The notes beneath the pieces were generated by a model. The model searched no databases and was not told the DNA's origin. It was given only the letters and a program-made list of their open reading frames with translations. Below are positions 6,630-13,649 of a stretch of 13,649 bases of DNA, one piece after another. The position numbers and the translations under genes were made by a program. The first letter of the stretch is position 1. Each line of letters opens with the position of its first letter. The stretch lies in the NCBI GenBank assembly GCA_903953985.1, contig CAJBLW010000026.1:1-13649 (forward strand). Direction: 5' to 3'. The DNA is from an uncultured Burkholderiales bacterium (GTDB taxonomy: Bacteria; Pseudomonadota; Gammaproteobacteria; Burkholderiales; Burkholderiaceae_C).

Positions 6630-7678
6630 GCACCGTCAAAAAAACCGCCGAAACCGAGCGTACCGCGCAAGAGCAAACCCTGCGCCGTCCGGTGCAAATC
6701 GCGGGGGTGACCATTCAGCCGCGCGACGCTGGCGAAGATGCGGCCTTGCCCGCTGTGGTGGTGCCCGTGCCGGTGCCAGTCGCGGGCCAGCGCTGCGGCC
6801 TGGTCGCCATTGTGGGCAAGCCCAACGTGGGCAAGTCCACTTTGCTCAACGCCTTGGTAGGCCAAAAAATCAGCATCACCTCGCGCAAAGCCCAAACCAC
6901 GCGCCACCGCATCACCGGCATCCGCACCCAGGGCGCGGCGCAATATGTGTTTGTTGATACGCCCGGTTTCCAGACCATCCACGGCACCGCGCTCAACAAG
7001 TCGCTCAACAAGACCGTGGTTGGCGCTGTGAGTGATGTGGACTTGGTCCTGTTCGTGGTCGAGGCAGGCAGCTTCACCACAGCCGACGCCAAAGTGCTGG
7101 CGTTGCTCAAGCCCGGCATCCCGGTTTTGCTGGTGGCCAACAAACTCGACAACGTGCACCGCCGTGGCGACATTGCGCCTTGGCTGCAAAGCATGCAAGA
7201 GCGCCACGCATTCAACGAATTTGTGCCCATGTCGGCCAAACAATCCAAAGACATTGTGCGTTTGCTCGATATTTGCGAAAAATACCTTCCTGAGCAGCCT
7301 TGGTGGCATGCTGAGGATGAATTAACCGACCGCAGCGAGAAATTTTTGGCCAGCGAGATGGTGCGCGAAAAACTCTTCCGCCTGACGGGCGACGAGTTGC
7401 CCTACACCTCGACTGTGGTGATCGACAAATTCGAAGAAGAAGCCGGTCGCACCGCCAAGCGCATGCTGCGCATTGCCGCCACCATTGTGGTCGAGCGCGA
7501 AGGCCACAAGGCGATGGTGATCGGTGACAAAGGTGAAAAACTTAAACGCATCGGCACCGAGACCCGTGTCGAGCTGGAAAAGCTGCTGGACGCCAAGGTC
7601 TTCATCGAGTTGTGGGTCAAGGTGCGTTCGGGCTGGGCCGACGACGAAGCGCGCGTGCGCAGCTTCGGCTACGAGTAA
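6626..7678 (+). CDS. era: GTPase Era, 16S rRNA-binding, with N-terminal extension
   Basis: This 350-residue protein assists 30S maturation by binding the 3' end of 16S rRNA and couples ribosome assembly to growth. GTPase motifs: G1 GKPNVGKS (64-71), switch I KAQTTRH (88-94), G3 DTPG (111-114), G4 NKLD (172-175), and SAK further on. The C-terminal KH domain carries VIGDKG (298-303) in EGHKAMVIGDKGEKLKRIG. E. coli Era has 301 residues; the extra length is mostly a roughly 55-residue N-terminal tail, Thr/Glu/Gln-rich and then VVVPVPVPV. ATG 6626 overlaps the rnc stop as ATGA, which supports it; GTG codons around residues 44-50 are alternatives without an obvious ribosome site. The rnc-era pair is conserved because both act in rRNA maturation. 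Confidence 0.97.
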   Translation: MSTVKKTAETERTAQEQTLRRPVQIAGVTIQPRDAGEDAALPAVVVPVPVPVAGQRCGLVAIVGKPNVGKSTLLNALVGQKISITSRKAQTTRHRITGIRTQGAAQYVFVDTPGFQTIHGTALNKSLNKTVVGAVSDVDLVLFVVEAGSFTTADAKVLALLKPGIPVLLVANKLDNVHRRGDIAPWLQSMQERHAFNEFVPMSAKQSKDIVRLLDICEKYLPEQPWWHAEDELTDRSEKFLASEMVREKLFRLTGDELPYTSTVVIDKFEEEAGRTAKRMLRIAATIVVEREGHKAMVIGDKGEKLKRIGTETRVELEKLLDAKVFIELWVKVRSGWADDEARVRSFGYE

Positions 7679-7689
7679 TTCCACCGCCA

Positions 7690-8439
7690 ATGGCCTCCAA
7701 GCGTATCGCAGACGAGCCAGCCTACGTGCTGCACCGCTACGATTGGAGCGAGACCAGCCTGATCCTCGAGGTCTTCACCCGCCACCATGGCCGGGTGGCT
7801 TTGGTGGCCAAGGGGGCCAAGCGCCCAACTTCCAGTTTTCGGCCTGTATTGCTGCCTTTGCAGCCTTTGTCTCTGGCTTTTGGGGGCGACGGCGACATTC
7901 GCACCCTCAAATCGGCCGAATGGGTGGGCGGACACGTCATGCCCACGGGCGAGGCCCTGATGTCGGGTTATTACCTGAACGAATTGCTGATGCGCCTGAC
8001 CGCGCGCGACGACCCACATCCGCAATTGTTTGAGGTTTATGCCGCCGCTGTGCGCCTGCTGGCCAGTGGCGACCCCGATGCGCTGCAATGGGCCTTGCGC
8101 GGCTTTGAGTTGCTGCTGCTGCGGGAAATGGGCTTGTTGCCCGCGCTGAACCAGCAAACCCTGACCCTCAAGCCTTTGTCTCTCAAGGACAGTTACAACC
8201 TGGTACCCGAGGCGGGGTTGCAGTGGGTCAGTGACGACCCGCGTCACGCCTTGCGCGGCGAACAATGGCTGGCGCTGCACGCCGCGCTGGCGTCCCCCAG
8301 TCCCTTGGCCGCTTTGTTGCGCGAGTGCGCCGACCTGCTGGTGCAGTTGCAGCGCCCCTTGCGCCTCATGCTCAACTACCATTGTGGTGTGGGTGCGTTG
8401 CGCACCCGCCAAATGATGCTGGACTTGCAAACTTTATGA
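7690..8439 (+). CDS. recO: DNA repair protein RecO
   Basis: This 249-residue protein (E. coli: 242) loads RecA onto SSB-coated single-stranded DNA with RecR in the RecFOR pathway. Family features: the N-terminal OB fold with AYVLHRYDWSETSLILEVFTRHHGRVALVAKGAKRP, the FRPVLLPLQPL segment, the helical SGYYLNELLMRLTARDD, and the FELLLLREMGLLP helix. No Cys4 zinc site is present, as usual in proteobacteria. ATG 7690 lies 11 bases after the era stop with little Shine-Dalgarno; the frame remains open upstream inside era, but MASKRIADEPAYVLHRYDWSE is the natural start. Its stop overlaps the pdxJ start (ATGA). The rnc-era-recO-pdxJ-acpS order is a classic conserved group. Confidence 0.95.
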   Translation: MASKRIADEPAYVLHRYDWSETSLILEVFTRHHGRVALVAKGAKRPTSSFRPVLLPLQPLSLAFGGDGDIRTLKSAEWVGGHVMPTGEALMSGYYLNELLMRLTARDDPHPQLFEVYAAAVRLLASGDPDALQWALRGFELLLLREMGLLPALNQQTLTLKPLSLKDSYNLVPEAGLQWVSDDPRHALRGEQWLALHAALASPSPLAALLRECADLLVQLQRPLRLMLNYHCGVGALRTRQMMLDLQTL

Positions 8440-9215
8440 ACACAATCCAACGCGTGGCCTTGTCGGTCAATGTCAACAAAGTCGCCTTACTGCGCAACTC
8501 CCGACACCTGGGTATACCCAGCGTTGCCCGTGCGGCTGAGCTGTGCCTGCAAGCGGGTGCGAACGGCATCACCATCCACCCTCGTCCCGATGAGCGCCAC
8601 ATTCGCGCCAGCGATGTGCCCGAATTGCATGCACTCATGCAAGCCTGGCCTGAGCGTGAGTTCAACATCGAGGGCAATCCCTTTCACAACCTGATGGATC
8701 ATGTGCGCACCGTGCGCCCACACCAGGTGACCTTTGTGCCCGACAGCGAAGGCCAGTTCACCAGCGACCATGGCTGGATCTTCCCGCAAGACGCCGAGCG
8801 CCTGAAACCCTTGATCGACGAGTGCAAGGCCCTGGGCGTTCGAGTGAGCCTGTTCATGGACCCGATTCCAGAGCAAATGGCCGCTGTCCGCGCTGCGGGT
8901 GCTGAACGGGTAGAGCTGTACACCGAGCCCTATGCCGCCACTTGGGGGAGGCCAGAAAACGCGACCCAGTTGCAACGCTATGCCGATACCGCAGTGGCGG
9001 CTTTGCAGGTGGGCCTCGGGGTGAATGCCGGGCACGATCTGAACCGTGACAACCTGCCTGCTTTTGTCGTGGCCGTCAAAGGCCTGCAAGAAGTCTCAAT
9101 TGGTCACGCCTTCATGGCCGACGCGCTGGAGCTGGGTTATTCCGGTACGGTGGAGGCTTATATGAACCTGTTGGTTTTGGGTGACGTGCTCAACGTTCAA
9201 CCCCAAAAATTATGA
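8436..9215 (+). CDS. pdxJ: Pyridoxine 5'-phosphate synthase, divergent class
   Basis: PdxJ condenses 1-deoxyxylulose 5-phosphate with 3-amino-1-hydroxyacetone 1-phosphate to form pyridoxine 5'-phosphate, the last ring-closing step of the DXP-dependent vitamin B6 route. The 259-residue product is a TIM barrel with ITIHPRPDERHIR (His48, Arg50, Arg54, His55), NIEG (Glu79) and GVNAGHDLN (His200), which appear to match family active-site positions. The usual proteobacterial GVNIDHxATLRNARG opening is instead SVNVNKVALLRNSRH (Lys15 in place of the His), and the central part reads FVPDSEGQFTSDHGW rather than LVPEKRxEVTTEGGLD. This resembles the Bacteroidetes/Xanthomonas-type PdxJ. Location within the conserved recO-pdxJ-acpS group leaves little doubt about function. 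The start overlaps the recO stop; the stop overlaps acpS. Confidence 0.95.
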   Translation: MNTIQRVALSVNVNKVALLRNSRHLGIPSVARAAELCLQAGANGITIHPRPDERHIRASDVPELHALMQAWPEREFNIEGNPFHNLMDHVRTVRPHQVTFVPDSEGQFTSDHGWIFPQDAERLKPLIDECKALGVRVSLFMDPIPEQMAAVRAAGAERVELYTEPYAATWGRPENATQLQRYADTAVAALQVGLGVNAGHDLNRDNLPAFVVAVKGLQEVSIGHAFMADALELGYSGTVEAYMNLLVLGDVLNVQPQKL

Positions 9216-9604
9216 TCTACGGAATTGGCACCGACATTTGTGACATACGCCGTATCCAGGCCAGCCTGGATCGGCACGGCGAGCGCTTTGCTGCCAAGGT
9301 GCTGAGCGAGGCCGAAATGGCCACCTGGAAGGCACGCAGCGCCCGTTGGCCTGAGCGGGGTGTGCGTTACCTGGCCACTCGCTTTTCAGCCAAGGAAGCT
9401 TTCAGCAAAGCCATTGGCCTGGGCATGCGCATGCCCATGACCTGGCGGCTTTGCGAAATCGGCAAACTGCCCAGCGGCCAACCGGTCATCGTGCTGCATG
9501 GCGGGCTGAAAGACTGGTTTGAAGCCAAAGGGCTCAACGCCCACATCACAGTCACCGACGAGTCCGAGTACGCCGCCAGCTTTTGCGTGGTGGAAACCTC
9601 TTGA
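9212..9604 (+). CDS. acpS: Holo-[acyl-carrier-protein] synthase
   Basis: This 130-residue enzyme transfers 4'-phosphopantetheine from CoA to the serine of apo-ACP, activating it for fatty-acid synthesis. Magnesium ligands are in place: Asp8 in GIGTDICDI and Glu62 in FSAKEAFSKAIG. The size is typical. ATG 9212 overlaps the pdxJ TGA by four bases and has almost no Shine-Dalgarno, so translation probably depends on ribosomes finishing pdxJ. The adjacency pdxJ-acpS is conserved in proteobacteria. The stop is followed by a 37-base gap before nagZ. Confidence 0.97.
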   Translation: MIYGIGTDICDIRRIQASLDRHGERFAAKVLSEAEMATWKARSARWPERGVRYLATRFSAKEAFSKAIGLGMRMPMTWRLCEIGKLPSGQPVIVLHGGLKDWFEAKGLNAHITVTDESEYAASFCVVETS

Positions 9605-9641
9605 ATTGACCGGGTCCGGCCCGACATTGGAAGAACAACCC

Positions 9642-10727
9642 ATGAGCATCCACGCCCCCCTGATCATCGACATCGAAGGCCAACAGTTGACCGACGTGGA
9701 CCGCCGCCGTCTGGCACACCCACTGGTGGGCGGCATGATTTTGTTTGGCCGCAACTGGCTCAGCCGTGCACAGCTTTGCGACTTGTGCGCCGACATCAAA
9801 AGCATCCGATCTGACCTCTTGGTCGCTGTTGACCACGAAGGCGGGCGCGTGCAACGCTTTCGCACCGACGGTTTCACCGATCTGCCACCGATGCACGCCT
9901 TGGGCGAACTGTGGGCGCAAGACGACAAGGGCCAGCCCGGGTCGGGTGTGCTCAAGTCCTGCGAAGCAGCCACCTCGGTGGGTTTTGTGCTGGCCAGCGA
10001 GTTGCGCGCTTGTGGTGTGGACTTCAGCTTCACGCCTGTGCTTGACCTCGACCACGGCGATAGCGGTGTCATTGGCGACCGCGCCTTCGCCCGCGATCCG
10101 CGCGTGGTGAGTCTGCTCGCCCGCAGCCTGATGCAGGGCCTCTTGCAAGCGGGCATGGGCAACTGCGGCAAGCATTTCCCCGGACACGGCGCGGTCAAGG
10201 CCGATTCGCACGTGGCGCTGCCAGTCGACAAGCGCAGCCTCAAATCCATCCTGGCCGATGACGCGCAGCCCTACCGTTGGCTCAACAGCGTACTCACGGC
10301 TGTGATGCCTGCGCATGTGATCTACAGCAAGGTGGACAGTCGCCCGGCAGGTTTTTCACCGCACTGGTTGCAAGACATCCTGCGCGCGCAGTTGGGCTTT
10401 CAGGGCGTGGTGTGCACCGACGACTTGTCAATGGCTGCAGCCCGCCAGATGGACGGGCGCACAATGAGTTACACCGAAGCCGTGATCACCGCGCTGCAAG
10501 CCGGGTGCGACTTGGCGCTGCTGTGCAACCGCTCGGCGGTGAACGGTGGGGCAGAACTCGACGAAGTGCTTGACCAGCTGGCCGAAGCCCAGCTCAAAGG
10601 CCGCTGGACGCCCAGTGAGATCAGCGAAGAGCGCCGTTTGGACCTCTTGCCCCGATCGCCTGCCCGCCCATGGGACGAGTTGGTGCGCTCTGCCGACTAC
10701 ATGCAGGCGCTCGACCGCCTGCCTTGA
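9642..10727 (+). CDS. nagZ: Beta-N-acetylhexosaminidase (NagZ), GH3
   Basis: This 361-residue cytosolic glycosidase removes GlcNAc from anhydro-muropeptides during peptidoglycan recycling; its products can feed AmpR-type beta-lactamase control where that exists. GH3 motifs: DHEGGRVQRF near residue 64, the substrate/acid-base loop KHFPGHG with His178 and His182, and the nucleophile Asp260 in VCTDDLSM. Spacing fits the NagZ subfamily. ATG 9642 has GGAAGA 7 bases upstream, one of the better ribosome sites in the operon, and matches the family start (PLIIDIEGQQLT). The frame also runs upstream into acpS, but that is shadow. It joins the acpS gene as in other Burkholderiales. Confidence 0.95.
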   Translation: MSIHAPLIIDIEGQQLTDVDRRRLAHPLVGGMILFGRNWLSRAQLCDLCADIKSIRSDLLVAVDHEGGRVQRFRTDGFTDLPPMHALGELWAQDDKGQPGSGVLKSCEAATSVGFVLASELRACGVDFSFTPVLDLDHGDSGVIGDRAFARDPRVVSLLARSLMQGLLQAGMGNCGKHFPGHGAVKADSHVALPVDKRSLKSILADDAQPYRWLNSVLTAVMPAHVIYSKVDSRPAGFSPHWLQDILRAQLGFQGVVCTDDLSMAAARQMDGRTMSYTEAVITALQAGCDLALLCNRSAVNGGAELDEVLDQLAEAQLKGRWTPSEISEERRLDLLPRSPARPWDELVRSADYMQALDRLP

Positions 10728-10745
10728 CCTCAACAGGAAACCTGA

Positions 10746-11072
10746 ATGAACTGGATCGCCAAAATTTTCATGGCCCTGCTCGGGCTGGCCTTTCTGGTGG
10801 CCTTGCTCTTTGGTTTGCTCTGTTACATCGTCTTTGCGACGGTGCTTTGGTTGTTGACAGGCCGCAAGCCTCAGGTGGTGATGGTGTGGCATCAGTTCAG
10901 CACCGTGCGCCAAAAATTCAGGCAAGGTGGTTTTCGTGCTTCAACCAGCCAAGGCTTTCAGGACCCCAGAGGACACGGTGCGCCGTTTGCCCGTGACGAT
11001 CAGGTGGTCGACGTTGAGGTGCGCGAGGTGGTGGAGGACGCGCCGCGCTTGCCGTCCGAGCGACGCCCCTGA
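10746..11072 (+). CDS. Small inner-membrane protein of unknown function
   Basis: This 108-residue protein starts at ATG 10746, 18 bases after the nagZ stop, with AGGAAA five bases before it. A long hydrophobic stretch, about residues 7-38, could be one long helix or a tight helical hairpin; the rest is hydrophilic, with a basic segment (VRQKFRQGGFRAS) and an acidic VVDVEVREVVEDAP tail. I do not recognise a domain. The good ribosome site, operon position and the strong terminator 13 bases after the stop support a real gene. The context gives no specific job beyond an envelope location. Confidence 0.75.
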   Translation: MNWIAKIFMALLGLAFLVALLFGLLCYIVFATVLWLLTGRKPQVVMVWHQFSTVRQKFRQGGFRASTSQGFQDPRGHGAPFARDDQVVDVEVREVVEDAPRLPSERRP

Positions 11073-11084
11073 ACGGGTTTGCCC

Positions 11085-11118
11085 CATTAAAAACCCGGCT
11101 ATGGCCGGGTTTTTAATG
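11085..11118. terminator. Bidirectional intrinsic terminator between convergent operons
   Basis: CATTAAAAACCCGGC (11085-11099) and its exact complement (11104-11118) form a perfect 15-bp stem with a four-base loop. The A5 and T5 runs at the stem base supply a U-tract on both strands, so it can end the lepA operon from the left and lysS from the right. Confidence 0.92.
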
Positions 11119-11132
11119 AGTGCGATGTGCGC

Positions 11133-12719
<1,587 letters not shown>

Positions 12720-12802
12720 GGCGAGGTGCAGTTGGGAACGTGGCGCATGGACGCCGCCCGATCCGGGGTTGTGGGGTGCGCGAAGGCGCAAAGCCCTCTA
12801 TT

Positions 12803-13480
12803 TTATGAGTTTGCGGACGGCTTCTGGCCTGGCTGTGGATTGGTTGCTTGGGCAGGGGCCACCATGTCCCCGATCAACTCCAGACGCACCAAGGGCTCTT
12901 GCAGTGCAAACAGGCGGTATTTCATTTGAAGCGGCAAGGGCAGCAACTCACCCCAACGGTTGGACAGCCAGCCGCAGTCCTGCAGCCGCCAAGCCTCGGC
13001 CCAGTGGGGTACCTCGCTGGGTTGTGCGCTCAGCTGGGTCAACACTTCGTGCATTTGAGCAGACAAGTGCCGCAGGTCTTCTGGCACTTGCACGGCGGGC
13101 TCGGGAGGCAGGGCTTGCACTTGGCCCGTCCACAAGCCATCGCTGCGCTGCTGCGTGGCTTCGATGCGAAACTTTCCCATACCTCGGCACCAGACCTTCA
13201 CCAAGCCGGGCTGGGGCCGCTCAATGCGTTCGATCTGCACCCGGGTGCCCATGGTTTCAAACTGTTCGGCGGCTTCACCTGGCCGGTGCACTTCGCGGCC
13301 CTGGGACAAGGTGACCACACCAAAGCCGGAGCCTTGGCGCTCGCATTCGCCAATCATCTGCAGGTAGCGCAGCTCAAACAACTGCAGCGGCAGCAAAGCG
13401 CCAGGAAACAGCACGGTGCCCAAAGGAAAAAGGGGCAATGGCTTCACGTCTTCTGGGGATGGGGCGTCATGTTCAGACAT
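12803..13480 (-). CDS. Stand-alone LON substrate-binding domain protein
   Basis: This 225-residue protein is the LON N-terminal (LAN, PF02190-type) domain only, with no ATPase or protease part. The characteristic opening PLFPLGTVLFPGALLPLQLFELRYLQMI is at residues 15-43, followed by FGVVTL, GTRVQIERIE and the helical LSNRWGELLPLPLQMKYRLFAL. The Pro/Gln-rich C-terminal tail is disordered-looking. Such small LON-domain proteins are common in proteobacteria and their function is unclear; substrate or adaptor binding is a guess. ATG at 13480 has no obvious Shine-Dalgarno. It lies 83 bases upstream of lysS in the same direction, with no terminator seen between, so co-transcription is plausible. 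It is divergent from the yggT-like gene. Confidence 0.9.
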   Translation of the reverse strand: MSEHDAPSPEDVKPLPLFPLGTVLFPGALLPLQLFELRYLQMIGECERQGSGFGVVTLSQGREVHRPGEAAEQFETMGTRVQIERIERPQPGLVKVWCRGMGKFRIEATQQRSDGLWTGQVQALPPEPAVQVPEDLRHLSAQMHEVLTQLSAQPSEVPHWAEAWRLQDCGWLSNRWGELLPLPLQMKYRLFALQEPLVRLELIGDMVAPAQATNPQPGQKPSANS

Positions 13481-13500
13481 CTGGGTATCATCGCACGAAG

Positions 13501-13506
13501 AGGAGG
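13501..13506 (+). promoter_or_regulatory. Shine-Dalgarno deciding the YggT start
   Basis: AGGAGG lies 6 bases before ATG 13513. An in-frame ATG at 13507 directly abuts it and is too close to be used, so 13513 is preferred. Confidence 0.8.
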
Positions 13507-13512
13507 ATGGCG

Positions 13513-13649
13513 ATGTTGTTTCAAATGGTCAGTTTGGTGCTGGAAGTGTGGGCGGGCCTGATCGCGGGCACCTGTTTGCTGAGGTTTTTGATGCAATGGC
13601 AACGCATTACTTTTCACCAACCTTTGGGCCAGTTTGTGTTTGCAGTGAC
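13513..13649 (+). CDS. YggT-family integral membrane protein, N-terminal part
   Basis: The window holds the first 45 codons, running off the right edge. The N-terminus MLFQMVSLVLEVWAGLIAG is a membrane helix, followed by CLLRFLMQWQRITFHQPLGQFVFAV, the RxxxQW...P.GQFVF pattern that marks the first half of YggT proteins (usually four helices in two repeats). The family is linked to osmotic stress and membrane-protein functions, but its molecular role is unsettled. A strong AGGAGG supports the start. It diverges from the LON-domain gene with only 32 bases between start codons. Confidence 0.88.
   Translation, partial: MLFQMVSLVLEVWAGLIAGTCLLRFLMQWQRITFHQPLGQFVFAV

Overview
The window comes from a high-GC Burkholderiales chromosome, most likely family Comamonadaceae (Limnohabitans, Rhodoferax or Hydrogenophaga-like). 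The basis is the gene order fabF - membrane protein - mucD - lepA - lepB - rnc - era - recO - pdxJ - acpS - nagZ and the style of the encoded proteins. It is core housekeeping sequence. I see no insertion sequence, prophage, CRISPR array, tRNA or rRNA.

Layout. Bases 1-599 are the C-terminal half of fabF (fatty-acid elongation), followed by a small two-helix membrane protein (625-1119) and a periplasmic DegP/MucD serine protease (1197-2663). In the related genomes I know, the sigma-E cassette rpoE-rseA-rseB lies between the last two; here only 77 bases separate them. A 492-base gene-free stretch follows (2664-3155). It holds a hairpin behind mucD, an AT-rich patch, two perfect DnaA boxes one helical turn apart, several possible promoters, and a strong intrinsic terminator that could end a roughly 65-nt small RNA or attenuate lepA. 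This is the most unusual part of the window.

Bases 3156-11072 form one tightly packed rightward operon: lepA (EF-4), lepB (signal peptidase I), rnc (RNase III), era (16S rRNA-binding GTPase), recO (recombination mediator), pdxJ (vitamin B6 synthesis), acpS (ACP activation), nagZ (peptidoglycan recycling) and a small membrane protein. Several junctions overlap by 1-4 bases and most internal genes lack a strong Shine-Dalgarno, which suggests translational coupling. The operon joins translation, ribosome assembly, RNA processing and envelope functions. The pdxJ product is of the divergent 'SVNxNK / HPRPDERHI / NIEG' class, not the usual proteobacterial 'GVNIDH' class.

A perfect 15-bp hairpin (11085-11118) separates this operon from two leftward genes: lysS (lysyl-tRNA synthetase) and a stand-alone LON-domain protein. 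The window ends in the start of a rightward YggT-family membrane protein, divergent from the LON gene across only 32 bases.
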